Source: CAZKWG01 sp964615375
GTDB lineage: Bacteria > Myxococcota_A > UBA796 > CAZKWG01
Length of the DNA stretch: 64,000 nt
Assembly: GCA_964615375.1 (NCBI GenBank)
Contig: CAZTOW010000006.1
Location: 186,001 to 250,000 of the forward strand
Direction of reading: 5' to 3'
The position numbers and the translations under genes are program-made. Below the pieces are notes generated by a model. The model was given only the letters and a program-made list of their open reading frames with translations. It was not told where the DNA came from and did no database searches. Of this stretch, positions 28,055-37,121 are shown in pieces. Each line of letters starts with the position of its first letter. The stretch's first letter is position 1.

Positions 28055-29025
28055 CGGATCAGCTCGTCGGCGGAGCTGGCCAGGAACAGGTCGTCGGTCC
28101 AGCGGTCCAGATCTTCGACCGAGGCGGCGCGCACCTGGGCCTGCACCGCCTCCGAGAGAGGGCCGAAGCGGCGGACGAGGATTCGGAGGAGCTGTTCAGC
28201 GCGGCCCTCCTGGCGCCCCTCCTGGCGCCCCTCCTGCCGGCCCTCCTGCCGGCCTTCTTCCTGAAGCTGCTGAGCCCAGCTCACCATGACTCCCTCCGCG
28301 TCTGCGCCCAGCGTGCCCGAGATCCAGCGATGGACCTCCGCGCCCGGGCGCTCCGAGCTCACCCTGGAGATATACCTGAAGACGGCCTCCAGCGCACCCA
28401 GCCCGCGCGCTCGGACCGCCTCGACTACGACTGGCCCCCAGCTCGGGAGCCGGGCCCACAGGTCGCCTTCCCAGACGTGCTTCAACAGCCTGAGCGCGAG
28501 GATCCCCATCGCGTCGGCATGGATCTCGGCGTCCGAGCGCGTCCGCAGGTCATAGGGCACGTAGCGGTGGCGTGGCCTGAGCTCGCCCAGGTCGAGCCCC
28601 TCCGGGAGGTCGAGGATCTCCGCCACGTCGAGCGGCGTCCTCCAGGCCGCGCGCCCATGGTAGAGCACCAGCGGCAGGACCCAGGGGATCCGCTGGACGC
28701 GCCTGCGGCCGCCCAACCAGCGCTCCTGCGCCCTCAGCCCGTAACGGAGCAGCCGGAACGCGGTCAGCGGGTCCGGCGCGCTCAGGTGCTCCAGCAGCAC
28801 GTAGAAGAGCCCGGTGGAGCCTCCCGACAGGCGAGCGGAGTAGAGCAGGTCCGTGTGCCTGGAGGCCATGGCCGGATCGACGAAGGTCCCGTCCTCCAAC
28901 GCCAACGTGCTCCAGTCGATGTGCTGAGCCAGCCCCGTCGGCAGGGCCGACTGCAGCCAGGACGCCGCCGTCGGGATGTGCGAGAAGGTCCAGCGCGCCA
29001 GCGCGTCATGGGGTTGATCAGGCAT
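28051..29025 (-). CDS. Rpn family (PD-(D/E)xK) nuclease/transposase-like protein with EGRQ linker
   Basis: A 324-residue protein of the Rpn/YhgA-like group, recombination-promoting nucleases often annotated as transposases. Matches: RHTDLLYSARLSGG (with the core Asp), FYVLLEHLS, and LTAFRLLRYGLR. In most members the core reads E-H-Q-S; here Gln is Leu, so the third active-site residue deviates. Residues 262-280 are an EGRQ repeat linker, then a helical tail (LLRILVRRFGPLSEAVQAQV). ATG at 29025 with AAGGGG upstream. Whether it still cuts DNA is uncertain. Confidence 0.85.
   Translation of the reverse strand: MPDQPHDALARWTFSHIPTAASWLQSALPTGLAQHIDWSTLALEDGTFVDPAMASRHTDLLYSARLSGGSTGLFYVLLEHLSAPDPLTAFRLLRYGLRAQERWLGGRRRVQRIPWVLPLVLYHGRAAWRTPLDVAEILDLPEGLDLGELRPRHRYVPYDLRTRSDAEIHADAMGILALRLLKHVWEGDLWARLPSWGPVVVEAVRARGLGALEAVFRYISRVSSERPGAEVHRWISGTLGADAEGVMVSWAQQLQEEGRQEGRQEGRQEGRQEGRAEQLLRILVRRFGPLSEAVQAQVRAASVEDLDRWTDDLFLASSADELIR
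28203..28262 (-). repeat. In-frame 12-bp repeat encoding EGRQ, Rpn-type gene
   Basis: Four to five units of a 12-base repeat (ctcctggcgccc and variants on the plus strand) giving Glu-Gly-Arg-Gln. Matches in coding sense the repeat at 46891-46980 in an unrelated nuclease family. Confidence 0.85.
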
Positions 29026-29189
29026 ATTCGCCCCTTACGCGAATCCCCTGACGGGATCCATGAAATTTGCGCCGATAAAAGGTGTTAAATGTTGTTGCCA
29101 ATCTACCGATTCGACGCTATTTCTATAATCTCAGATGGAATCCCGTCCTCAGAAGCCCCCTCATGCTACCCTCCCGCCCAGGAGGCGCC
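29026..29189. promoter_or_regulatory. Divergent intergenic region with consensus -10
   Basis: AT-richer spacer between the Rpn-type gene and the sulfotransferase fusion. A perfect TATAAT (29124-29129) faces the fusion gene; TTGCCA at 29095-29100 is 23 bases away, too far for a standard -35, and no better partner is seen. Confidence 0.3.
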
Positions 29190-32100
29190 ATGAAGGTGGT
29201 CGGCGCGGGCTTCGGCAGGACGGGGACGCTCACCCTGAAGACGGCATTGGAGCGGCTCGGCTTCGGGCCCTGCTACCACATGCAGGAGGTGATGCGGCAC
29301 CCCCAGCACGCCGCCACCTGGGAGGCCGCCACGCGGGGTGAGGCCGTGGACTGGGCCCGCTTCTTCGAGGGCTGGGGCTCCTCCGTGGACTGGCCGGCGT
29401 GCAGCTTCTACCAGGAGATCCTGGCTGCCCACCCCGACGCGAAGGTGCTGTTGAGCGTGCGCGACCCGGAGCGATGGCACCAGAGCGTGCTCGAGACCAT
29501 CCGCCAGCCCACCGTGCGCTTCCCCATGCGCCTGTTCATGCCCCACCTGCCGCTCGTGGGCCGCGTGACGCGCATGGCCAGCGCGCTGGTCTGGGAGAAG
29601 ACCTTCCAGGGCAAGGTGGACGACCGGGAGCACGCCATCGCCGTCTACAAGGCCCACATCGAGGAGGTGAAGCGGACCATCCCCGCCGACCGCCTCCTGA
29701 TCTTCGAGGCCCGCCAGGGCTGGGGGCCGCTCTGCGCCTTCCTCGGCGTCCCCGTCCCGGACGAGCCCTTCCCGCACGTCAACGACACCGCCAGCATGCG
29801 GCGGGTGATGGGGGTGATGAACGCGATCTCCTGGGTCCTGCTGCTCTCCCCTGCCCTGCTGCTGCTTGGCCTGCTGCTGTCCCTGATGGGCTGCGGGCGG
29901 GACAAGGCGCCCGAGACCGGCGCGCCCACGGAGACCGGCGAGGGCCTGATGCTGGCGGGCTGCCCCGAGGAGGGCCGCGCCACGGCTCGCTTCCTCACCG
30001 AGACGGCCGAGGCGCCGTGGGGCCCGGACGTCCTGGCCGCACCCGGGGACGTGGTGCTGATGAGCGAGCGGGCCGCCTTCGTGATCACCGCCCCCGAGCT
30101 CCCCGAGACCTGGTACCACTACGGCGGGATCCCTGTGGACGCCGTCCCGCTCTCCGGTTGTGAACAGTCGGGCCCGGACACCTTGGAGGCCCTGGGTCTG
30201 GTCATCGGCAAGCTCTCCGTCTCCGACTTCCAGGGCAGCTCTCTGCACCAGTTCCGGGGCGACAGCCTGGAGATCGTGAGCGACGGATCGGACGGGGAGG
30301 CCGCGGTCGTGGACGTCCATGGCAGCGACGACCGCTTCTGGCTGGTCGAGCTCACGCTCCTGCGCGAGAGCTACGTGGACGGCACCGAGCGCCGCCTGAC
30401 CGACCTCTACGACCTGGACGTGACGGTGCGCTACACGCTGGAGCCCGACAGCGAGGTGCTCCAGGCGACCGTGATCCTGGACGGCGAGCCCGCGGACGAC
30501 GGCTTCATCGTGGGCGGGCTGCTCTTCCCTTCCGACTACACGGAGCTCAGCGCCTTCTCCACCGACAGCCTGGACTTCGGCGGCTTCAGCCTGCGCTCCG
30601 GCGCGCCCTGGATCGTGGACGGCGGCCCCAGCGGCAGCCACGCCTACGCCATGCCCGGCGCCTCCCTGGCCCTGACCTCCATCTCCGGGGTCACGGCCAT
30701 GCTGGACATCACCCAGGCGCTCGCCCCGCTGGAGGTCACGGCCCCGGGAGGCCCGCCGGAGGTGCCCTTCCTGCTCTCGGTCACCGCGGGCGATCCGGCC
30801 AGCGCGGGCGCGGCGCTGGGCCCCTACCTGGACCAGCCCATCCCGGCCCACACCGTGAGCTGGACCCCCATCTCCGGTCAGGTGCTGGACCCGGCGGGGA
30901 CCGGGGTGGCCAGCGCGGAGCTGACCTTGGAGGCTCAGGATGACGAGGGCTCCTGGCGCACCCTGGACCGGCTGATCACGGGCGAAGACGGCGCCTTCTC
31001 CGGCGAGGTCCTGGACGTGGGCACCCCCTGGCGGCTCACGGCCAGCGCGGCGGGGCGCGACGACAGCGAGACCCAGGAGCTCGACCCCTCAGACGCCGAG
31101 GATCTCACGCTCACCGTGGGCGCCGCGGGCGCGCTGCGGGTGCATCTCCAGGACGAGGACGGCGCCGCCCTCTCCGGGCGCGTCGAGCTGGAGCGCGCCG
31201 ACGGCCAGACCGAGATCCTCTACGCCGTCCCTGGCGACGATCCCCAGCCGCTCGCCCCGGGCGTGTGGACCGCCTGGGTGAGCCGCGGCTACGAGCACGA
31301 GGTCGTGGAGCTCTCCGTCACCGTCCCCGAGGACGGCGAGGCCACCCTCTCCGCCACCCTGGCCCGCGTCCTGGACACGAGCGGCTGGGCCAGCATGGAC
31401 ACCCACGTCCACGCTGGCCCCAGCCCCGACAGCGAGACCCTCCCCGTCCTCCGCATGCGCACCGCGGCGGCCTCCGGCCTCGATCTGGTCGTCAGCACCG
31501 ACCACGAGGCCATCGTGGACCTCTCGGACGCGCTCGTCGAGGCCGGCGTGGAGGGCAGCCTCGCCTACGGGCTGGGCAGCGAGGTCACCTGCAGCGTCCC
31601 CGAGCACGTCAACGCCTGGCCCTTCCCTGTCGAGGACGGCCACGCCCGCGGCGAGCCCGTCGTCTGGTACGGCCAGGGCTTCCCCGATGTCTACGCCGCG
31701 ATCCGCGAGCGCGGCGCCAGCGTGATCCAGCTCAACCACAGCCGCGTGAACGGCGAGTGCGGGATCCTCTGCGTGCTGGACTGGGATCGGCAGAGCGAGG
31801 CCCCCGGCATCGACGACCCCACCGTGCTGGGCATGGACGAGGGCGAGGAGGTCTGGAGCTGGGACTTCGACAGCTTCGAGGTCATGAACGGCCTGCGCAG
31901 CCCCTTCCTGGTCGCGGGCGAGGAGCGGCGCTCGGGGGCGCTGAACGACTGGATGGCCTTCCACAACCTGGGCCACCGCGTCGCCGGCGTTGCGGTCACC
32001 GACGTCCACGGGCCGGACATCCCCGGCAGCCCGCGGACCTTCGTGCGCGTGGACGACGACGAGGCCGTCACGGCCGACGGGGTCGCCGAGGGCGTGCTGG

Positions 32101-32513
32101 CCGGGGCGACCCAGCTCAACGCGGGCGCCTTCATCGAGGCCAGCGTGGACAGCCACGGCCCCGGCGAGGACGTGACGAGCGGCGGCCTCTTCACGCTGGA
32201 CCTGCGCGTGCAGGCCCTCCCTGAGATCGACGTCACCCACGCGGACGTCCTCCTGAACTGCGAGCCCCTGGTCACGGTGGAGGCCACCGACCCGGACGGC
32301 GTGATCAAGCTCGAGACCAGCGAGCTCCTGATCTACGGCGTGGACGCCTGGCTCATCGTCATCGCCTACGGCGAGGGCGCGATGCCGCGCGGGCTGGAGG
32401 ACTACGACGCCGCCACCGTGCCCCGCGCGATCACGAGCCCGATCTTCTTGGACGTGGACGAGGACGGCGTATTCACGCCTCCGGGTCCGATCCCGTGTGA
32501 CTGGGCGCCGTGA
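29190..32513 (+). CDS. Sulfotransferase - lipobox - CehA/McbA-type PHP metallohydrolase fusion
   Basis: One open frame of 1107 codons from ATG 29190 (AGGAGG upstream). Residues 1-205: sulfotransferase family, with PAPS loop GAGFGRTGTLTLKTAL, LSVRDPERWHQS and the terminal PFPHVNDT segment. Residues 212-235: a hydrophobic helix ending LSLMGC, which looks exactly like a lipoprotein signal with lipobox Cys235, followed by a Thr/Glu/Pro linker. Residues 260-720: beta-sandwich modules including a carboxypeptidase-regulatory-like repeat. Residues 735-1000: PHP-type metal site, DTHVHAGPSPDS, STDHEAIVD and QLNHSR. Either a true fusion, or two genes joined by loss of the sulfotransferase stop with the lipoprotein starting inside (for example ATG at about 29808). 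Cytoplasmic and exported halves cannot easily work in one chain. Confidence 0.75.
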   Translation: MKVVGAGFGRTGTLTLKTALERLGFGPCYHMQEVMRHPQHAATWEAATRGEAVDWARFFEGWGSSVDWPACSFYQEILAAHPDAKVLLSVRDPERWHQSVLETIRQPTVRFPMRLFMPHLPLVGRVTRMASALVWEKTFQGKVDDREHAIAVYKAHIEEVKRTIPADRLLIFEARQGWGPLCAFLGVPVPDEPFPHVNDTASMRRVMGVMNAISWVLLLSPALLLLGLLLSLMGCGRDKAPETGAPTETGEGLMLAGCPEEGRATARFLTETAEAPWGPDVLAAPGDVVLMSERAAFVITAPELPETWYHYGGIPVDAVPLSGCEQSGPDTLEALGLVIGKLSVSDFQGSSLHQFRGDSLEIVSDGSDGEAAVVDVHGSDDRFWLVELTLLRESYVDGTERRLTDLYDLDVTVRYTLEPDSEVLQATVILDGEPADDGFIVGGLLFPSDYTELSAFSTDSLDFGGFSLRSGAPWIVDGGPSGSHAYAMPGASLALTSISGVTAMLDITQALAPLEVTAPGGPPEVPFLLSVTAGDPASAGAALGPYLDQPIPAHTVSWTPISGQVLDPAGTGVASAELTLEAQDDEGSWRTLDRLITGEDGAFSGEVLDVGTPWRLTASAAGRDDSETQELDPSDAEDLTLTVGAAGALRVHLQDEDGAALSGRVELERADGQTEILYAVPGDDPQPLAPGVWTAWVSRGYEHEVVELSVTVPEDGEATLSATLARVLDTSGWASMDTHVHAGPSPDSETLPVLRMRTAAASGLDLVVSTDHEAIVDLSDALVEAGVEGSLAYGLGSEVTCSVPEHVNAWPFPVEDGHARGEPVVWYGQGFPDVYAAIRERGASVIQLNHSRVNGECGILCVLDWDRQSEAPGIDDPTVLGMDEGEEVWSWDFDSFEVMNGLRSPFLVAGEERRSGALNDWMAFHNLGHRVAGVAVTDVHGPDIPGSPRTFVRVDDDEAVTADGVAEGVLAGATQLNAGAFIEASVDSHGPGEDVTSGGLFTLDLRVQALPEIDVTHADVLLNCEPLVTVEATDPDGVIKLETSELLIYGVDAWLIVIAYGEGAMPRGLEDYDAATVPRAITSPIFLDVDEDGVFTPPGPIPCDWAP

Positions 32514-33087
32514 GCGCCTGCTCGAAGGCCCCCAGCACCACCGCGCCCCCCGCCCAGCGCACCAGGGTCCCCACGGTGCCCAGCAGCGGGTCCGAACCCC
32601 GGGGCCAGCGCATGTCCGGGCGCTCGGCCCGCCAGAGCCAGCGGGTGACCGGGCTGATGTGGTGGCGCTCCAGCACGGCGTTCATCTGCTGGCGCACCTC
32701 GTCCGCCCGCTCGGGCAGGGCGCCCGCGACGGCCGCCATGTGGACCATCTCCGCCCGCATGGCGGCCTCCGCGGTCCAGTCCAGCACGTCCTTGACGGTG
32801 AGGAAGTACAGGACCGTCCTGAACAGCTTCTTCCAGGGCCAGACAGCCACGGCCTTGAAGATGGCCCACAGCAGGCTGCCCTCGGTCCGCGTCAGCGCGC
32901 GCAGGACCTCCGGCCCCAGGGTGATCCCGGCGTCCGAGGCGGCATGCCGGTAGGAGGAGCGCAGCAGCCGGGCGCGCAGCATCTCGTCCACGAAGGGCAG
33001 CGGGATGAGCGCGGCGAGCCCGACGCCCGCGGCCCGGCGCGCCAGCCGCGCGTGGGCGGGGCGCCCCTCGACGACGCGTACGCTCAC
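32473..33087 (-). CDS. Membrane-associated protein coupled to FHA gene, function unknown
   Basis: A 204-residue protein from GTG 33087, overlapping the FHA gene's stop by four bases. Hydrophobic runs occur near residues 17-30 (AAGVGLAALIPLPFV), 68-82 (SLLWAIFKAVAVWPWKKLF) and 173-187. An ARLLRSSYRHAASDAGI segment precedes the second. No family recognised. The coupling suggests it works with the FHA protein. Its last 41 bases overlap the convergent fusion gene. Confidence 0.6.
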   Translation of the reverse strand: MSVRVVEGRPAHARLARRAAGVGLAALIPLPFVDEMLRARLLRSSYRHAASDAGITLGPEVLRALTRTEGSLLWAIFKAVAVWPWKKLFRTVLYFLTVKDVLDWTAEAAMRAEMVHMAAVAGALPERADEVRQQMNAVLERHHISPVTRWLWRAERPDMRWPRGSDPLLGTVGTLVRWAGGAVVLGAFEQALTAPSHTGSDPEA

Positions 33088-33686
33088 CGGGAGACCCAGG
33101 CGTAGACGGCCACGCCGATCCCCGCGCAGGTGCTGGCCATGATCGCGAACACCCCGAGCACCGCCACCCCGAAGTAGAGCGGGCTGGTCTTCGCCTCCTC
33201 GCGGACGCGCTCCACCGCGCGCGAGGCGTCCTGCTGCGTTGAGGCGACGGCGTCCGGGCGGCGGGCCTGGTAGCCCTCCTCGCGCCGGAAGTGCTGAGTG
33301 ACCCCGCTGGAGGGCGGCGGCGGCGGCGGCGGCAGGGTCTTGACCGGCTGGAGCGGCGGCATGTCGGCCAGGATGAAGCGCGGCCCCGACGGGCTGCCCA
33401 GGGAGAAGGCGTCTCCGAGCTGCAGCGCGGCCGAGCCATCCAGCGTCGTGACCCCGCCCGCGCGCCCGTGGACCCAGATCTGCGCCACGCGGTCGCCCGC
33501 CTGCAGGAAGGCGCGCCCGTCCGGCGTGATCGTCACCTGGGCGTGGATGGGCCGCAGCCCGGGCAGCGCCCCCAGCGTCACGCGACAGGCGCGGTTGTCG
33601 GTCCCCAGGCAGATGGTCCCCGAGGAGAAGGGCCCGAAGCAGGTCCCGCCCTGCTCGGGCGGGAGCGCGAGGTAGCGGTCCGGCAT
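33084..33686 (-). CDS. FHA-like domain protein with C-terminal membrane anchor
   Basis: A 200-residue protein. Residues 1-105 resemble an FHA phosphothreonine-binding fold, with CRVTLGALPGLRPIHAQVTITPDG in place of the usual G-R-x8-S-R-x-H core; the Arg and Ser of the binding loop are not clearly kept, so recognition of phosphate is doubtful. A Pro-rich linker and charged helix follow, then one transmembrane helix at about 170-196 near the C-terminus. The protein would face the cytoplasm. It heads a two-gene unit with the downstream membrane protein. Confidence 0.6.
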   Translation of the reverse strand: MPDRYLALPPEQGGTCFGPFSSGTICLGTDNRACRVTLGALPGLRPIHAQVTITPDGRAFLQAGDRVAQIWVHGRAGGVTTLDGSAALQLGDAFSLGSPSGPRFILADMPPLQPVKTLPPPPPPPSSGVTQHFRREEGYQARRPDAVASTQQDASRAVERVREEAKTSPLYFGVAVLGVFAIMASTCAGIGVAVYAWVSR

Positions 33687-33753
33687 CGGGCAACGTTATC
33701 GCGTCGGGGCGGCGGGGTCTTGTGCATCGGGCCGCGACGGCATAGAAGCCCTC

Positions 33754-35775
33754 ATGAAAGCTGTACTCTGGCTCTGTCTGGCGCTCGCGGTGGGCTGCTC
33801 CTGCAGGCGCGAGGAGGTCGATGAGACCGGCGGCGACGGGCTCGGCGGCGACGCCAGCTTCCTGCTGCAGGCCGACGACCTCGCCGCGCTGCCCTTCGTC
33901 ACGGCGGGCCAGGACCCGCCGGAGGGCTTCTTCGAGATCCGCGAGGTGGGCGGGGGGCGGAGCGGCCGGATCAGCGTGGACGTCTCCGGCCCCTTCGCCG
34001 TGGACGGCGAGCTGGGCGGGCTCGAGGTCTACGAGGCGCGCTCCTTCGACGTGCGCTACACGGGCGACCCCGACACCCCCGCCATCGAGACCGGCGCGGC
34101 CACCGTCACCGTGGACGGCCAGAGCGCCGTGGTGGAGCTGATCGCCGTGGTCGGCGACCCCGATCTGGGCGACGCGAGCTGGGAGGAGGACGCCTGGGGC
34201 CTGCGCGCCACCGTGGCCCTGCCCTCGGCCCCCTACCCCTACGGCGACGCCGCCTACGACGACCCGAGCGTGCTGATCTTCGCGCCCGCCGCCCTCTCCG
34301 ACCAGGGAGAGGTGGGCGTGGTCACCCACATCCATGGGCACAACGCCACGCTGGCCGAGGTGGTCGCCGCCCAGTACCTGGTCGAGCAGCACGCGCTCTC
34401 CGGGCGAGACGCGGTGCTCGTCGTGCCGCAGGGGCCGGAGGAGGCCTCCAGCGGCGACTTCGGGCGCCTCATGCAGCCCGGGGCGCATGCGGCGCTGGTG
34501 CGGGACGCGCTCTCGGTGATGTACCGGGACGGCGTGCTGCTGCGGCCGAGCGCGGGGGCGCAGGTGATCACGGCGCACTCGGGCGGCTACTACTGCACGG
34601 CGACGATCCTGGAGGATCGCGGCGCGGAGATCGACGCGGTCCACCTCTTCGACGCGCTCTACGGCTTCGAGTGGACCTACCAGGACTATGTGGAGGGCGG
34701 CGGCGTCTTCCGCTCGGTCTACACGGCCAGCGGGGGCACGGACGACGACAACGTGGCGCTGGCCGCGGACCTGGAGGCCGCCGGCTACACGGTGGGGACC
34801 GCCTTCGACGACGAGAGCCTGGAGGCGACGGACCTGAGCATCGGCTACTCCAGCGCGAGCCACTCCGGCTGCGTGAGCGAGGGCCGGGCCTACGCCCGCT
34901 GGCTGGCCCGGAGCGGGCTCCCGCGCTCCCCCTACGCGCCACCCGAGCTCCTGGCGGTCACCTCCGACGGCAGCAGCGCCACCGTGACCTGGCGCCACGA
35001 TCGCGCGCCCGGCTCGCCCACGATCCTGGTGGAGGGCTCCACCGACGGGCAGAGCTGGGAGACGCTCACGCAGGCGGACGACGCCGCGGGGGCGGGGGCG
35101 GGCACGGTCTCCATCGCGCCGCGCCCCTACGTGCGGATCCGGCAATTGAGCCCGGATCTGGGGACGTCCGCGCCCTCCGACGTCTACGGGGCGACCGGGG
35201 CGAGCTGGCTGGTGGTGGACGGCTTCGACCGTGTCCTGGGCGGGAGCTGGACGGAGCCCACCCACGACTTCGCCGCGCGCCTGGGCGTGGCGCTGGGTCA
35301 GGGCTTCTCGGCGGCCAGCAACGAGGCCGTGATCCGCGGAGACGTCTCCCTCAGCGACTACGCGGGCGTGCTGTGGATGCTGGGCGACGAGTCGAGCGGT
35401 GACACGACCTTCGACGCCACGGAGCGCGCGCTGATCTCGGCCTACGTCGCGGCGGGCGGGAAGCTGATCGTGAGCGGCTCGGAGCTGGGCTACGCCACGG
35501 ACCCGACCTGGCTCTACGAGGCGCTGCGCGCCACCTACGTCTCTGACGACGCCGAGAGCGCCGTGGCCGGGAGCTGGAGCTTCGGGGTGGTCTACGCGGA
35601 GGACTACCCGGACGTGCTGTCTGGCGAGGAGACCATCTGGAGCTACGACACCGGGGGCGCGGCGGCGGTGATCGCCTCGCGGCGGGTGATCGCGGTGGGC
35701 TTCGGGCTGGAGACCATGGACGACGCGACGCTGGCGGGCGCGCTGGCGGAGCTGATGAGCTGGCTCACCGGGTAG
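33754..35775 (+). CDS. Large lipoprotein with alpha/beta-hydrolase-like, FN3-like and ThuA-like parts
   Basis: A 673-residue lipoprotein (lipobox AVGC, Cys15). Residues 150-390 look like an esterase-type fold: VTHIHGHNATLAEV, then AHSGGYYCTA, where the Ser of H-S-G-G could be the nucleophile, and a late His in SASHSGC. Residues 395-470 are an FN3-like domain (ELLAVTSDGSSATVTWRHD). Residues 480-670 resemble class I glutamine-amidotransferase/ThuA folds (YAGVLWMLGDES, GGKLIVSGSELGYA). No complete catalytic set is proven. A perfect palindrome starts four bases after its stop. Confidence 0.6.
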   Translation: MKAVLWLCLALAVGCSCRREEVDETGGDGLGGDASFLLQADDLAALPFVTAGQDPPEGFFEIREVGGGRSGRISVDVSGPFAVDGELGGLEVYEARSFDVRYTGDPDTPAIETGAATVTVDGQSAVVELIAVVGDPDLGDASWEEDAWGLRATVALPSAPYPYGDAAYDDPSVLIFAPAALSDQGEVGVVTHIHGHNATLAEVVAAQYLVEQHALSGRDAVLVVPQGPEEASSGDFGRLMQPGAHAALVRDALSVMYRDGVLLRPSAGAQVITAHSGGYYCTATILEDRGAEIDAVHLFDALYGFEWTYQDYVEGGGVFRSVYTASGGTDDDNVALAADLEAAGYTVGTAFDDESLEATDLSIGYSSASHSGCVSEGRAYARWLARSGLPRSPYAPPELLAVTSDGSSATVTWRHDRAPGSPTILVEGSTDGQSWETLTQADDAAGAGAGTVSIAPRPYVRIRQLSPDLGTSAPSDVYGATGASWLVVDGFDRVLGGSWTEPTHDFAARLGVALGQGFSAASNEAVIRGDVSLSDYAGVLWMLGDESSGDTTFDATERALISAYVAAGGKLIVSGSELGYATDPTWLYEALRATYVSDDAESAVAGSWSFGVVYAEDYPDVLSGEETIWSYDTGGAAAVIASRRVIAVGFGLETMDDATLAGALAELMSWLTG

Positions 35776-35779
35776 CAGA

Positions 35780-35801
35780 ACGTCGCGACGTGTCGCGACG
35801 T
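35780..35801. promoter_or_regulatory. Perfect 22-bp palindrome, candidate activator site (or terminator)
   Basis: Arms ACGTCGCGAC and GTCGCGACGT around GT, also readable as two direct copies of GTCGCGACGT-like half-sites. It lies about 130 bases upstream of the predicted start of the sigma-54 promoter at 35896, within the usual range for activator sites. It also directly follows a stop codon, but no T-run follows, so an intrinsic terminator is less likely. Confidence 0.55.
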
Positions 35802-35895
35802 CTTGAAACCTGCGGAGAGGCACCCTGGATGGCGAATCGAGTTTAGGATAGGGGGGAAGGAGCAACAACGCGGGTCGTCCTCCCAGCCGGCTCGC

Positions 35896-35911
35896 TGGCA
35901 CAGGGTTTGCA
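35896..35911 (+). promoter_or_regulatory. Sigma-54 (-24/-12) promoter of the TauE-YeeE operon
   Basis: TGGCACAGGGTTTGCA fits TGGCACG-N4-TTGCA with one mismatch and exact spacing between the GG and GC. The predicted start at about 35922 leaves a 17-base leader to the ATG at 35939, with GGAGG in it. Confidence 0.75.
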
Positions 35912-35938
35912 AAGGAGCGTGGAGAACCTGGAGGTTCC

Positions 35939-36676
35939 ATGCTCCCGCTCGCGCTCGCGCTCTCCGTCCTGATCGGCGTCACCCTCGGCCTGCTGGGCGG
36001 GGGCGGCTCCATCCTCACCACCCCCATCCTCATCTACGTGCTCAAGATGGAGACCAAGGAGGCCATCGCGACCTCGCTGCTGGTGGTGGGCGTGACCAGC
36101 CTGGCCGGGCTGGTGCCTCACGCCCGCGCGGGCAACGTCGCCTGGCGCACGGGGCTCATCTTCGGCGCGGCCGGGATGGTAGGGGCGGCGCTGGGCGGGG
36201 TGGTGGCGGGCTATGTGCCGGCCGACGCGCTCATGGTGCTCTTCGCGATCATGATGGTGGCGACGGCGCTGGCCATGTTCCGGGGGCGCAAGACCCCCAC
36301 CAAGGCGCCCACCAGCCTGAAGCCGGCGAAGATCGTGCTGGACGGCCTGGTCGTGGGCCTGGTGACCGGGCTGGTCGGCGCGGGCGGCGGCTTCCTGGTG
36401 GTGCCGGCGCTGACGCTGCTGGGCGGGCTGTCCATGCCGCTGGCGGTGGGAACCTCGCTCCTGGTCATCGCCATGAAGAGCTTCGCCGGCTTCGCCGGTC
36501 ACCTGAGCCACGTCGAGGTGAACTTCGGCCTGGCCGCGATGATCTCGGCCGCGGCGGTCCTGGGCTCGGCGGTGGGCGGCGCGCTGGCCTCCAAGATCCC
36601 TCCTGAGGCCCTCCGCAAGGGCTTCGCCACCTTCGTCCTCGTGATGGCTGCCTTCATCCTGGTCCAGCAGGCCTGA
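35939..36676 (+). CDS. TauE/SafE family sulfite/anion exporter-like permease
   Basis: A 245-residue polytopic inner-membrane protein with two homologous halves, the hallmark of TauE/SafE (DUF81): GLLGGGGSILTTPILIYVL in the first and GLVTGLVGAGGGFLVVPAL in the second, with seven to eight helices. Members move sulfite, sulfoacetate, taurine-derived sulfur or other small organic anions. First gene of a four-gene unit with two YeeE/YedE-type genes and a UspA gene, which makes a sulfur role likely. Preceded by a sigma-54 promoter. Confidence 0.88.
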   Translation: MLPLALALSVLIGVTLGLLGGGGSILTTPILIYVLKMETKEAIATSLLVVGVTSLAGLVPHARAGNVAWRTGLIFGAAGMVGAALGGVVAGYVPADALMVLFAIMMVATALAMFRGRKTPTKAPTSLKPAKIVLDGLVVGLVTGLVGAGGGFLVVPALTLLGGLSMPLAVGTSLLVIAMKSFAGFAGHLSHVEVNFGLAAMISAAAVLGSAVGGALASKIPPEALRKGFATFVLVMAAFILVQQA

Positions 36677-36686
36677 GGAGAAACCC

Positions 36687-37121
36687 ATGTCCCCGAACTT
36701 CACCCCTCTCGCTTCCACCCTCGGCGGTGTGCTGATCGGACTCTCGGCCTCGCTCCTGCTGCTCTCGCAGAGCCGGATCGCAGGGATCAGCGGGATCGTC
36801 GGCGGGCTGCTCACCCCGAAGCCCGGCGACCTGGGCTGGCGGGCGGCCTTCGTCGCCGGCCTGATGCTGGCGGGCGTGACGGCCCTGAGCCTCTCGCCGG
36901 CCAGCCTGAGCGCCGAGACGGACCGCTCCACCGCGGCCCTGGTCATCGCCGGCCTGCTGGTGGGCTTCGGCACGCGGCTGGGGAACGGCTGCACCAGCGG
37001 ACACGGCGTCTGCGGGCTCGCCCGCCGGAGCCCGCGCTCGCTGGTCAGCGTGCTGGCCTTCATGAGCGTCGGCTTCATGACCGCCTCGCTGCTCTCTCTG
37101 GTCTTCGGGAGGAACGCATGA
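36687..37121 (+). CDS. YeeE/YedE family transporter subunit (first half)
   Basis: A 144-residue membrane protein with four helices and the signature GFGTRLGNGCTSGHGVCGL of the YeeE/YedE (TsuA-like) family, whose conserved cysteines relay thiosulfate. Full-length members have two such halves in one chain; here the halves are two genes, as in many proteobacterial sulfur-oxidation and sulfide-handling loci. Starts 10 bases after the TauE-like gene and overlaps the next by four bases. Confidence 0.9.
   Translation: MSPNFTPLASTLGGVLIGLSASLLLLSQSRIAGISGIVGGLLTPKPGDLGWRAAFVAGLMLAGVTALSLSPASLSAETDRSTAALVIAGLLVGFGTRLGNGCTSGHGVCGLARRSPRSLVSVLAFMSVGFMTASLLSLVFGRNA

Noticed and set aside
35780..35801. 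Intrinsic terminator of the 673-residue lipoprotein gene
   Set aside because: Stem is strong but no T-run follows, and its distance to the sigma-54 promoter fits an activator site better; kept as ambiguous in the feature.
32473..36033. Minus-strand open frame of 1186 codons
   Set aside because: Only its last 204 codons encode a plausible protein; the rest is antisense to the 673-residue lipoprotein and the FHA gene, with the low-complexity Arg/Gly/Val composition of a GC-rich shadow frame.
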